Below, in pieces: positions 1 to 8,265 of a stretch of 11,802 nt of DNA. The stretch's first letter is position 1. Each line of letters opens with the position of its first letter. The stretch is from an uncultured Bacteroidales bacterium (GTDB taxonomy: Bacteria > Bacteroidota > Bacteroidia > Bacteroidales > UBA932): contig CAMNNS010000041.1 of NCBI GenBank assembly GCA_946545765.1, positions 1 to 11,802 on the forward strand, in the 5' to 3' direction. Position numbers and translations under genes: made by a program. A model generated the notes under the pieces. The model worked only from the letters and a program-made list of their open reading frames with translations, searched no databases and was not told the DNA's origin.

Positions 1-113
1 AGAGAGAGTTAAAGATAATAGGCAAGGGGAATGATAATTACTATTATGCTTATGTTAGAAATGATTTTGATAATGATAGATTTGTACTTGTGAAGTTTTT
101 ACTTGGGGTGTAG
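1..113 (+). CDS. C-terminal fragment of an unrecognised protein (partial, cut by the left edge)
   Basis: An open frame whose first complete codon starts at base 3 runs to a TAG at 111-113 and gives about 36 residues ending in FVLVKFLLGV. The tail is rich in Asn, Asp and Tyr (for example GKGNDNYYYAYVRNDF) and then turns hydrophobic with alternating residues, which would suit a final beta-strand. That is inference, and I do not recognise a family. An intrinsic terminator about 45 bases downstream supports this being the real end of a gene. No start or domain can be assigned because the rest lies outside the window. The fragment could also be a chance open frame, since it is short. Confidence 0.45.
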   Translation, partial: RELKIIGKGNDNYYYAYVRNDFDNDRFVLVKFLLGV

Positions 114-163
114 TGATATAGAATAAAGTAGAATAGAATAGAGAAGTAGAGTAGAGAAAATGG
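103..163 (+). other. Cytosine-free, purine-rich stretch with degenerate short repeats
   Basis: No C occurs on the + strand across these 61 bases. From about 121 to 157 the DNA consists of imperfect 5-6 base units such as GAATA, AGTAGA and GTAGAG. The stretch starts inside the last codons of the upstream partial gene and ends in the left arm of the terminator at 158-200. It may be a slippage-prone spacer, but no function is evident. Confidence 0.5.
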
Positions 164-200
164 CTAAAGTTTAAAATACTTTAGTCATTTTTCTTTTTAT
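158..200 (+). terminator. Rho-independent terminator after the upstream partial gene
   Basis: Bases 158-170 (AAATGGCTAAAGT) pair with 178-190 (ACTTTAGTCATTT) to form a 13-bp stem containing one G-U wobble, with a 7-base loop. A T-rich tail with two T runs follows (TTCTTTTTATT). The A-rich left flank could also help termination in the reverse direction, though no reverse-strand gene was found. It insulates the partial upstream gene from the lipoprotein operon, so the promoter for the operon should lie in 200-332. I could not pick out a convincing promoter there. Confidence 0.8.
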
Positions 201-332
201 TCCTCTATTTAGTTAATCGTAAAGTTTTACAATGTTGCATTTACTAATTAAACTTAGTGGAATGTAGAATGGGTGGTAAGAAATCATTTGATAAAAAGAA
301 TTTTTGTAAATTCGCATAATATTGATTTTTTA

Positions 333-2606
333 ATGAGAATATTTTTAAAAGAGAATATATATAAAACTTTTCTTTTTCTAATTATAACAATATTCTTATC
401 CTTTTTTGTTTTAGGTTGTTCTAATCGGGATAAAGAGTATGACGAAGAGGTAGAAAAAGTAAAGAGAGAGTTGGATGTTAGTACATTAGAGGCGTATAAG
501 GCTGTTCCATTGGATGCAGTTGCTGTATTAGATTTTGAGAGCCTGACAGATATTACCCCTTTAATAAAAGATACATCTAATTTTGCTTATGGATTATTAG
601 ACCCATCTTCTCCGATTGTTCATTTGCAAAGTAAAATCTTGGATAATAGCCTTTTTAAAGATGCTCATTCTCTTTTTGTTTTATTGTATTCATCAAAAAA
701 TGAGGTCTCATTGCTTCAGATATTAGATCTCTCCAAAGATTCATTATTTGCTCAAAGTTTTATAAATAGTTTAGATAGTCAACCTCATACCAAAAGATAC
801 TATAATGGGGTAGAAATAAAGAATTTCTCTAATAGGTTATCTATTGCCAAAAGAGATAATCTTATATTAGCGAGTACATCGGGAATATCTATAGAAAATG
901 CATTACGACACTTATTAAGCTCAACTTCGCTACTATCAAATAATGAATTCTATACTATATTGAGAGACTGTGGAGGAGTTGGTCATATTTATTTAAATCA
1001 TAAGCAGATAGGTAAACTATTCTCTGGAATGGTTACACGAGGTTTTTTGAAATATTCAGATTTTGTCCTAAGATATGCAACTTGGAGTGCATTAGAGATG
1101 AATCTTAAACACAAAAATTTATTATTGTTTGAAGGTGAATCTTTAAATAATTCAGATGCCTCTAATTTCTCAACGATATTTCAGCAATCAAGTATTGAAG
1201 AATCTTTTGCAGATCAACTATTACCGGCAAGTACTATTTTTGCCGTATCTATAAATACTTCTAATCTAAAAGATTATGTTAAATCCTACAATTTGTATTT
1301 AGATGCGAATAAAAAGAGTAGTATGTTTGCCCCAAAGAAAGAATATGAATGGTTTGTTAAAGAGGGATATACAGAGGTTGTATCTGCTTTGTGTATAATT
1401 GGAGGTAAGTATGAATGGATAACTTTTACCAATAAAAGATCCTCAAATTTATTACGCTTTTTAATTGGTGTAAAGAATAAGATAGAGAAGCCGATAATAT
1501 CAAACTATGAAAACCAAGGTTATATGGCGGCTGTGCTGGGTGATTTATTTTCTTATTGTAGCGAGGAGAGTGTTTGTGATTGGGGCGAGTGGCAAGCAAT
1601 TGGTTCTCAGAGAGCAATAGCAGAATTGGCAAATGGAAAATTAGTAAAACTTTCTCAATATCTCTCTAAAACGCCCGTTTCTTCATTTTTTTCTGAAAAA
1701 TATTCTGCGAGGGTAATAGTGAATATTAAAGAGGGAATAGATACAATACAAAATGTTTTACAGAAATATTATCGCGATTGCATATTAAATAGTCTTAAAC
1801 ATAAGAATTTTGAATATGCTACTATTGGGGTAAAAAGGGATAAAAAGAGGGTTATAACATCTGTGGGTTACTATGCCATTAACCTCTCGGAACCTCCTAT
1901 GATTTATCAACTTGGAGAGGAAGATAATGTAATTTATATAGATAGTACTATTAAAAAGAACTTTGGACCTTTTACTTTAACAGATCCTATATCTTCAGAT
2001 ACCCTATATTTTGAGCAGAGTAAGAAATTTTTATCGGTATCATTATCAAATAATAAAAAGAAAGGACTTTGGGGGCTCCCGATGAAAGATACAATTAAGG
2101 GAGTGGCAGAAATGGTAAAACTCTCTGATAATAAAAGTTATGTAGCTTTTATACTTGCAAACAAACTCTATCTTATAAATAAGAAAGGGGCTTATGCAAA
2201 TGGTTATCCTAAAGAATTAGATGTAAAGGTAGCATTAGGACCTAAGATTGTTAGAGAAGGAAATGATGACAGAATCTTAATTTTAGATGAAGATAATGTA
2301 ATAACTAAATTAGATTTACAAGGAAATAAGATTTCTGATTGGAAAGATATTCATGCAGATGAATTTACACATAATCTCCCAACCAAGGAAATATTCTACG
2401 GTAAGGAGTACTATGTATTAAGAACGGTTTTAAGAACAAGAATCTATACTCTTGACGGAGAAGAAATTACTGCCAAAAACACCAAGAAACCAATCTCTAA
2501 AGATTCACCTTTAGAAGTTGATAAAGATGATTTTATCAAAGTGATGGGTTTAGATGGTAAGGAGTTTCTTTTTAATTTAAAAAGTGGTAAAATAAAGAGA
2601 TTGTAA
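333..2606 (+). CDS. Large predicted lipoprotein with DUF3352-like region and C-terminal propeller-like repeats
   Basis: The predicted protein has 757 residues from the ATG at 333. A basic/hydrophobic lipoprotein signal peptide ends in VLGC, with the lipidated Cys at residue 29 (codon 417-419). The frame stays open upstream to a GTG at 273, but ATG 333 puts the signal peptide at the true N-terminus and is preferred. After the Cys comes a short charged linker, then a long region resembling the poorly characterised DUF3352 proteins of Bacteroidota, which begin with a phrase like VPLDAVAVLDFESL. From about residue 578 to the end, short repeats of the type LYLINKKGAYANGYP and ITKLDLQGNKISDW look like degenerate beta-propeller blades. 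The DUF3352 link comes from pattern memory. The stop is one base from the ABC exporter start, so the two are very likely co-transcribed and may act together at the envelope. Function is unknown. Confidence 0.85.
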   Translation: MRIFLKENIYKTFLFLIITIFLSFFVLGCSNRDKEYDEEVEKVKRELDVSTLEAYKAVPLDAVAVLDFESLTDITPLIKDTSNFAYGLLDPSSPIVHLQSKILDNSLFKDAHSLFVLLYSSKNEVSLLQILDLSKDSLFAQSFINSLDSQPHTKRYYNGVEIKNFSNRLSIAKRDNLILASTSGISIENALRHLLSSTSLLSNNEFYTILRDCGGVGHIYLNHKQIGKLFSGMVTRGFLKYSDFVLRYATWSALEMNLKHKNLLLFEGESLNNSDASNFSTIFQQSSIEESFADQLLPASTIFAVSINTSNLKDYVKSYNLYLDANKKSSMFAPKKEYEWFVKEGYTEVVSALCIIGGKYEWITFTNKRSSNLLRFLIGVKNKIEKPIISNYENQGYMAAVLGDLFSYCSEESVCDWGEWQAIGSQRAIAELANGKLVKLSQYLSKTPVSSFFSEKYSARVIVNIKEGIDTIQNVLQKYYRDCILNSLKHKNFEYATIGVKRDKKRVITSVGYYAINLSEPPMIYQLGEEDNVIYIDSTIKKNFGPFTLTDPISSDTLYFEQSKKFLSVSLSNNKKKGLWGLPMKDTIKGVAEMVKLSDNKSYVAFILANKLYLINKKGAYANGYPKELDVKVALGPKIVREGNDDRILILDEDNVITKLDLQGNKISDWKDIHADEFTHNLPTKEIFYGKEYYVLRTVLRTRIYTLDGEEITAKNTKKPISKDSPLEVDKDDFIKVMGLDGKEFLFNLKSGKIKRL

Positions 2607-2607
2607 A

Positions 2608-4461
2608 ATGAAAAATTTTTTAAGACTACTTAATTATGCACGCCCATTTCACAGATTTTGGCCTGGATTTTTAGTATTGTCTGTTTTCTCGGTAATTTTT
2701 GGTGTTGTAAATTTTGCACTATTAGATCCACTATTAACAATGCTTTTTGAAACACCGGAAAAAGAGTATGTTACGGAGCAGTTGGAACAACTTTCTCAAA
2801 CTATTAAAGATTTCACTTTTTCTGTAGATTATTTTAAGGCACTCTTTAATTTTGCACTCTATAAAATGTTTATAAGTGGTGGGGCTTTAAAGTCACTATT
2901 GTTTGTATGTGTCGTTTTTGTCACCTCAAGTTTTTTCTCTAACGCATCGCGATACATTTCTCAAACAATATTGGTGCGAATGAGAACTCATATAATGAAA
3001 AATATCCGTAGAGATTTGTTTAAAAAAATCTCTACAATGGATGTTGAGTTTTATCACCATCAGCAGAAAGGAGATATTTTGAGCCGTGTATCTAATGATG
3101 TTACAGAGGTGCAGAATGGAATAGCAGATTCATTCCCGATACTATTTAGGGAGCCTCTCCTTGTTATAGGTTTCTTGTCGGCATGTTTTTTTATCTCTGC
3201 AAAACTTACTTTAGTAACACTTATAACTATACCAGTTTCTGCATTGGTAATAGGAGGCATAGCTAAAAAACTAAAAGCAAAAGCGGCTGTAACCCAAGGT
3301 CTATTAGGAAAAATTATTTCTCATTTTGATGAGGCGATCTCTGGCATAAGGATAATCAAAGCATTTAATGGAGAAGAGTATGTTCAGTCTAAGTTTGAAA
3401 AGGCAAACGAAGAACATAAGAAAAATAGTAGGAAGATGTATTTTAAACATGTTTTATCCCATCCTTTGTCTGAATTTTTAGGGATAACTATTGCGGCGGC
3501 TGTCCTTTTATATGGAGGATGGTTGCAGATACATGGTAAACTCGGAATGTCTATGGCTCTCTTTTCTACCTATGTGTTAATGTATTGGAGAGTTTTAGAG
3601 CCGGCAAAAAATATAGCGAACGCTTATGCAAGTATTCAGAGGGGTTTGGTAAGTGGTGAGAGGCTATTTAAAATTTTAGATGCAGAAAATAAAATAAAAG
3701 AAAGTGATAATTGTACGGAATTAAAAGAGTTTACAAACTCTATTGAGTATAAAAATGTGTGGTTTGAATATAATTCTCAAACACCTGTGTTAAAAGATAT
3801 TTCTGTTAAAATCTCTAAAGGTGAAATGGTTGCATTAGTTGGACCAAGTGGGGCAGGAAAATCTACATTTGCCGATTTACTTCCTCGCTTTTATGATGTA
3901 ACTAAAGGGGCTATATTTATAGATGGAGTAGATATTAGAGACTACTCGTTACACTCTCTTTTATCTATAATGGGAATAGTTACCCAAGAGTCTATATTGT
4001 TCAATGATACTGTATATAACAATATAACTTTTGGGTTGAAAGATGTATCAAAAGAGAGGGTAATTGAGGCTGCAAAAGTGGCTAATGCATTAGATTTTAT
4101 AGAGAGTTTACCTTTTGGTTTTGATACAAATATAGGTGATAGAGGAGAAAACTTAAGTGGTGGGCAGAGGCAGAGAATTGCTATCGCGAGAGCAGTATTA
4201 AAGAATCCACCAATATTAATATTGGACGAGGCAACATCTGCTTTAGACACTCAAAGTGAAAAACTTGTCCAAGATGCATTGTTTAAACTGATGAAAAATA
4301 GAACATCTATTGTAATAGCACATAGATTATCTACAATAAAGAATGCAGATAAAATATTGGTTCTTAGAGATGGGGAGATAGTGGAACAAGGGAAACATAC
4401 AGAATTAATCTCTAAGAATGGTGTCTATGCGAAACTTTCAGAGTTACAGGTAATGAAATAG
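2608..4461 (+). CDS. ABC exporter, fused membrane and ATPase domains (MsbA/lipid-exporter type)
   Basis: This 617-residue half-transporter should work as a homodimer in the inner membrane. About six transmembrane segments are visible (roughly 20-47, 93-112, 182-197, 198-217, 286-306 and 313-331). The ATPase domain is complete: Walker A GPSGAGKST at 412-420, Q-loop Gln460, signature LSGGQRQR at 516-523, Walker B ILILDE at 536-541, D-loop SALD at 544-547 and switch His572. No key residue is missing. The order of domains and overall length match the MsbA/multidrug exporter family. The substrate cannot be read from sequence: lipid A precursors, other lipids or drugs are all possible. The loop between the first two helices (about 48-92) is long and charged. 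The gene starts one base after the lipoprotein stop and is followed by a fatty-acid-activating enzyme, which favours a lipid or envelope substrate, by inference. Confidence 0.95.
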   Translation: MKNFLRLLNYARPFHRFWPGFLVLSVFSVIFGVVNFALLDPLLTMLFETPEKEYVTEQLEQLSQTIKDFTFSVDYFKALFNFALYKMFISGGALKSLLFVCVVFVTSSFFSNASRYISQTILVRMRTHIMKNIRRDLFKKISTMDVEFYHHQQKGDILSRVSNDVTEVQNGIADSFPILFREPLLVIGFLSACFFISAKLTLVTLITIPVSALVIGGIAKKLKAKAAVTQGLLGKIISHFDEAISGIRIIKAFNGEEYVQSKFEKANEEHKKNSRKMYFKHVLSHPLSEFLGITIAAAVLLYGGWLQIHGKLGMSMALFSTYVLMYWRVLEPAKNIANAYASIQRGLVSGERLFKILDAENKIKESDNCTELKEFTNSIEYKNVWFEYNSQTPVLKDISVKISKGEMVALVGPSGAGKSTFADLLPRFYDVTKGAIFIDGVDIRDYSLHSLLSIMGIVTQESILFNDTVYNNITFGLKDVSKERVIEAAKVANALDFIESLPFGFDTNIGDRGENLSGGQRQRIAIARAVLKNPPILILDEATSALDTQSEKLVQDALFKLMKNRTSIVIAHRLSTIKNADKILVLRDGEIVEQGKHTELISKNGVYAKLSELQVMK

Positions 4462-4499
4462 TTGGTAATTAAATATAACATAAATATATAGAGAGAATA

Positions 4500-6179
4500 A
4501 TGAGAGAAAATGTATTGGACTATAAGTTAGAAGATTTAAATAAAATTCTTCAACAAAGTTTTAGTGAAAATTGGAATCGCCCTGCTTTGTCGGATTACAA
4601 AGGTATTACCCTATATTATAGAGATGTCGCGAGGAAAATTGCTAAAATACACATCATTTTTAAGGAATGTGGCGTTAAAAAAGGTGACACTATTGCTTTG
4701 TGTTCAAGGAATCAGGCAAATTGGGCGTTAGTATATTTAGCTACAATTACTTACGGTGCAGTGATTGTCCCTATTTTGCACGAGTTTAAGGCAAGTAATA
4801 TAGAACATATTGTGAGGCACTCAGAAAGTAAGATATTATTTGCAGGTAGTAATGTATTGGAAGGTTTAACTATTGCAAATATGGAGGGATTACTCTCGGT
4901 TTTTTGTGTAGATGATTTTACAGTTGTTTATTCAAAAGATAATAGGGTAAAAGAGACTATAGAGCGTTTAAATGAATTATTTGGAAAGAGTTATCCTAAA
5001 ACATTTTCTCAAGATTATATAAATTATTATGCCCCTGAGAATGAAGATGAATTGGCGATGATAAACTATACAAGTGGCACAAGTGGATTCTCTAAAGGGG
5101 TTATGATACCTTATAGAGCTCTAATGTCCAATGTGTTATTTGCATGGAAAGTGTTACCTCAAGTAACAAACGAGTCTGATGTAGTCTCAATTCTTCCGGC
5201 TGCACACATGTATGGAATGATGTTTGAGTTTTTATTTGAAATGACTGTAGGTGCTCATGTCCATTTTCTTACAAGGATACCAAGTCCAAGTATAATACTA
5301 AAAGCTTTTGAGGAGATAAAACCAAAGATAATTATCTCTGTTCCACTAATCATAGAGAAAATATATAAGAATCGCCTTCAACCATTTTTAAGTAAGCCCG
5401 GAGTTAGATTTTTACTCCGCTTACCAATGATAGACAAAAAGGTAAAAGGGCAAATAAATGACACATTAACAGCATCTTTCGGAGGTAATTTTGAAGAAGT
5501 TATAATAGGTGGCGCTCCATTTAATAAAGATGCTGATGCATTTTTCCACTCTATGGGATTTAGATATACAATAGGGTATGGTATGACAGAGTGTGCTCCT
5601 ATTATATCTTATGCCCATTGGAATGAAGCAAGGGTTGGCTCTTGTGGATATTCTGCACCAAGAATGGAGATAAGGATAGATTCAAAAAAACCTACCGAAG
5701 TACCCGGTGAGATTCAAGTAAAAGGGGCAAACACTATGCTTGGTTATTTTAAAAATGAGCAAGCAACAAAAGAGGCATTTACAGAAGATGGCTGGATGAG
5801 GACAGGCGACTTAGGAGTTTTAGATTCAGATGGTTACCTATATATTAAAGGTAGAAGCAAGAGTATGATTTTAGGTCCAAGTGGACAAAATATATATCCT
5901 GAGGAAATAGAGAGTTCTATCAACAATATGCCTTATGTTGTAGAGTCTTTGGTTATTGAGGATGAAGGGAAAATAGTAGCTCTTATTTATCCCGATTTTT
6001 GTGCTGCATCTGCAGATGGTTTAAATGTAGATATGCTTAATCAAAAAATGAAGGAGAATATAGATATAGTAAATGAAGATATGCCAAACTATAGTAAGAT
6101 AACAACATTTAAGTTGATGCCTGAAGAGTTTGAGAAGACACCAAAAAGAAGTATTAAGCGTTATATGTACCAGAATTAG
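4500..6179 (+). CDS. AMP-binding long-chain acyl-CoA synthetase-like enzyme
   Basis: The 559-residue protein belongs to the ANL adenylating superfamily and resembles FadD-type fatty acid-CoA ligases, which activate a fatty acid with ATP and then transfer it to CoA. Visible core motifs are the phosphate-binding loop YTSGTSGFSKG (190-200), YGMTE (360-364), the ribose-binding Asp437 in the motif WMRTGD, and hinge-region Arg452 in KGRSK. The C-terminal TPKRSIKR (547-554) lies where the family usually has a TPTxKxKR-like motif. By that alignment the usual catalytic Lys is Ser551, flanked by Lys549 and Lys553. There is no signal peptide or membrane helix, so it is cytosolic or peripheral. It lies 38 bases after the ABC exporter and 6 bases before the deaminase. 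The likely role is activation of exogenous or recycled fatty acids. Chain length and acceptor (CoA or carrier protein) are unresolved. Confidence 0.9.
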   Translation: MRENVLDYKLEDLNKILQQSFSENWNRPALSDYKGITLYYRDVARKIAKIHIIFKECGVKKGDTIALCSRNQANWALVYLATITYGAVIVPILHEFKASNIEHIVRHSESKILFAGSNVLEGLTIANMEGLLSVFCVDDFTVVYSKDNRVKETIERLNELFGKSYPKTFSQDYINYYAPENEDELAMINYTSGTSGFSKGVMIPYRALMSNVLFAWKVLPQVTNESDVVSILPAAHMYGMMFEFLFEMTVGAHVHFLTRIPSPSIILKAFEEIKPKIIISVPLIIEKIYKNRLQPFLSKPGVRFLLRLPMIDKKVKGQINDTLTASFGGNFEEVIIGGAPFNKDADAFFHSMGFRYTIGYGMTECAPIISYAHWNEARVGSCGYSAPRMEIRIDSKKPTEVPGEIQVKGANTMLGYFKNEQATKEAFTEDGWMRTGDLGVLDSDGYLYIKGRSKSMILGPSGQNIYPEEIESSINNMPYVVESLVIEDEGKIVALIYPDFCAASADGLNVDMLNQKMKENIDIVNEDMPNYSKITTFKLMPEEFEKTPKRSIKRYMYQN

Positions 6180-6185
6180 AACAAT

Positions 6186-6632
6186 ATGGACAAGAAGAGA
6201 CAATTTGATTTAAGTTATTTAAAAATGGCTGGGATTTGGGCAAAGAATTCTTACAGCCAACGCTTACAAGTTGGAGCATTATTAGTAAAAGACAGAATGA
6301 TAATATCTGACGGTTATAATGGCACCCCAAGTGGGTTTGAAAATGTTTGTGAGGACGAAAACGGAGTTACAAAACCTTATGTATTACATGCTGAGGCTAA
6401 TGCAATTACAAAAGTTGCTAAATCTAATAATAGTTCGCAAGGGGCTACCCTTTATATCACTGCATCACCTTGTTTAGAGTGTTCAAAACTAATAATTCAA
6501 AGTGGTATAGTTAGAGTAGTTTATCGCGATGAGTATAGAATAGATGACGGTTTAAAACTTTTAAGAAGAGCCGGTATTGAGGTTGAAAGAATTTCGGAAG
6601 AAGAGATAGAGAATTATTTCAATAACATATAG
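6186..6632 (+). CDS. dCMP deaminase (ComEB-like zinc deoxycytidylate deaminase)
   Basis: This 148-residue cytosolic enzyme is predicted to convert dCMP to dUMP, feeding dTMP synthesis. The zinc site is intact: His68 with catalytic Glu70 in HAEANAI, and Cys96 and Cys99 in PCLEC. The upstream GYNGTPSGFENVCED segment is characteristic of deoxycytidylate deaminases rather than cytidine or tRNA adenosine deaminases. The length is normal for the family. The ATG comes 6 bases after the acyl-CoA synthetase stop and the gene ends 4 bases before the protease, so it is part of the operon. From memory, the deaminase followed by an S41 protease is a common order in Bacteroidales. The ComEB name reflects homology only and does not imply a competence role. 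Confidence 0.92.
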   Translation: MDKKRQFDLSYLKMAGIWAKNSYSQRLQVGALLVKDRMIISDGYNGTPSGFENVCEDENGVTKPYVLHAEANAITKVAKSNNSSQGATLYITASPCLECSKLIIQSGIVRVVYRDEYRIDDGLKLLRRAGIEVERISEEEIENYFNNI

Positions 6633-6636
6633 AAAG

Positions 6637-8259
6637 ATGAATTCACAATATAATGGGTTAAGTAAAAGGACTTGGATAATTGTAATATCTATATTAGCAT
6701 TGTTTATTATTCTTAATATTGTAAATAAGTGTAATAACGCAAGATATAATAGAGTTTCAAGAATCCCGATAAGTGTATCAAACTACAATTGGAATAAACT
6801 ACTTTTTATATTAGATAAGATAGACAAAAATTATGTAGATACATTAGATTATAAAAAACTCTCAGATGATGTCATTACCAAACTTTTACAATCGTTAGAT
6901 CCCCATTCAATCTATTTGCCTCCACAAGATATGGCACAAGCAGAAGAATCTTTGTCTGGTAATTTTAGTGGGATTGGAGTAGAATTTAATATCCCTAATG
7001 ATACAGCAGTAATTGTGAATGTTATACCGGGAGGTCCATCTGAAAGAGTTGGTATTCAGAGTGGTGATAGAATAGTTAAAGTTAATGAGACAAATATAGC
7101 AGGTGTAAAATTTGAGCAAGATTCCATTATTAAACTTTTAAGAGGTCCTCGTGGCTCAACTGTTGATGTTCAAATTAAAAGAGCAGGGTTAGAAAAACTT
7201 GTCCCTTTTACAATAAAAAGAGATATAATCGCCATGAATAGTTTAGATGCAGCGGTTATGATAGACGATAAAATGGGTTATATTAAATTGTCTAAGTTCT
7301 CTTTGACAACTTATAATGAGTTCTTAAAAGCTGCCAATAAATTAAAGAAAGAGGGAATGACCACTCTATTGTTAGACCTTAGAGATAATCCTGGTGGATA
7401 TATGGATCAAGCTTTTTATCTTGCAAGTGAATTCTTAGCTAAAGATGATTTAGTGGTTTATATGGAGGGTGAGCATAGACCAAGAGAAGAGATGAGGGTG
7501 GCAACCGACGGGAAATATAAAGACATAAAGTTGTATGTAGCTATAAATGAATCATCTGCTTCAAGTAGCGAAATTGTCGCTGGAGCTATTCAAGATAATG
7601 ACAGAGGTATAATAGTTGGGAGAAGGTCCTTTGGAAAAGGTTTGGTACAAGAGCAAATGCTTTTTTCAGATGCTTCTGGAATAAGATTAACAGTAGCAAG
7701 ATTCTATACCCCAAGCGGAAGATGTATTCAAAAACCTTATTCTACAGATTATAGATTTGATATTTTAGAGAGATTTTCGCATGGCGAACTTCTAAATGAA
7801 GATAGTATTCGCAAAAATAATACGCTTGAATATAAGACACTTAAAGAGGGTAGAACTGTTTATGGCGGTGGAGGTATTATTCCTGATATATTTGTTCCAA
7901 TTGATACTGTGGGAGTTACCCCTTTCTTAATAGCAGTTAATAAAAACAGCTTGCAAATGAAATTTAGTTCTGCGTTTGCAGATTCTCATAGAGAACGGCT
8001 TACTAAAATTAAGACATTTAAAGAGTTAGAAAGATTGTTTTCAACTGTAAATATCGGAAAAGAGTTTTTAAATTTCTCTGCTAAGAGTAATATCATACCT
8101 GCAAAAGGGGAGTGGGAGATAAGTGGTAATATAATTGAGCAACAGCTGAAAGGACTAATAGGAAGATACTCCGGAATGGATGATGATGCTTATTACTCTT
8201 ATATATTAAAAATAGATAATTTAGTAGATAAAATAAAAGAAAACGAGAATAATAAATAA
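6637..8259 (+). CDS. S41-family C-terminal processing protease (CtpA/Prc-like) with PDZ domain
   Basis: This 540-residue periplasm-facing serine protease has an N-terminal signal-anchor helix at about residues 12-30 (WIIVISILALFIILNIV). An N-terminal helical segment leads into a PDZ domain (about 95-190, with GIGVEF at 112-117), which recognises substrate C-termini. The S41 catalytic core follows. The Ser-Lys dyad is predicted as Ser309 in NESSASSSE and Lys334 in RRSFGKGLVQ, with the associated Gln338. The 25-residue Ser-Lys spacing matches E. coli Tsp/Prc and algal CtpA. The motif reads SASSSE where many members have SASASE, a conservative change. The ~100-residue tail after the core (about 440-540) is usual for Bacteroidota members. 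It probably trims or degrades envelope proteins. It lies 4 bases after the deaminase and 6 bases before rpiB. Confidence 0.94.
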   Translation: MNSQYNGLSKRTWIIVISILALFIILNIVNKCNNARYNRVSRIPISVSNYNWNKLLFILDKIDKNYVDTLDYKKLSDDVITKLLQSLDPHSIYLPPQDMAQAEESLSGNFSGIGVEFNIPNDTAVIVNVIPGGPSERVGIQSGDRIVKVNETNIAGVKFEQDSIIKLLRGPRGSTVDVQIKRAGLEKLVPFTIKRDIIAMNSLDAAVMIDDKMGYIKLSKFSLTTYNEFLKAANKLKKEGMTTLLLDLRDNPGGYMDQAFYLASEFLAKDDLVVYMEGEHRPREEMRVATDGKYKDIKLYVAINESSASSSEIVAGAIQDNDRGIIVGRRSFGKGLVQEQMLFSDASGIRLTVARFYTPSGRCIQKPYSTDYRFDILERFSHGELLNEDSIRKNNTLEYKTLKEGRTVYGGGGIIPDIFVPIDTVGVTPFLIAVNKNSLQMKFSSAFADSHRERLTKIKTFKELERLFSTVNIGKEFLNFSAKSNIIPAKGEWEISGNIIEQQLKGLIGRYSGMDDDAYYSYILKIDNLVDKIKENENNK

Positions 8260-8265
8260 TTGTAT

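Noticed and set aside
273..332. Upstream GTG start for the lipoprotein gene, adding 20 residues
   Set aside because: The extension would put 20 polar or basic residues ahead of a well-formed lipoprotein signal peptide. ATG 333 gives the expected short basic start and lipobox Cys29.
200..332. Bacteroidota-type promoter (TTTG and TAnnTTTG) ahead of the lipoprotein gene
   Set aside because: AATTTTTG at 299-306 partly matches the -7 element, but no TTTG lies at the right distance upstream, so no site is called.
1426..1632. Reverse-strand open frame within the lipoprotein gene, and similar ones at 6021-6203, 6907-7119, 8894-9166, 9313-9522 and 11394-11588
   Set aside because: All are antisense shadows of well-supported genes, with no plausible start context or recognisable domain.
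3060..4250. Reverse-strand open frames within the ABC exporter gene (3060-3260 and 3942-4250)
   Set aside because: They lie wholly antisense to a gene with complete ABC motifs, and their translations are low-complexity and resemble no family.
8260..8265. TTG start for rpiB
   Set aside because: It would add only two residues and abuts the protease stop. ATG 8266 gives the family-standard N-terminus.
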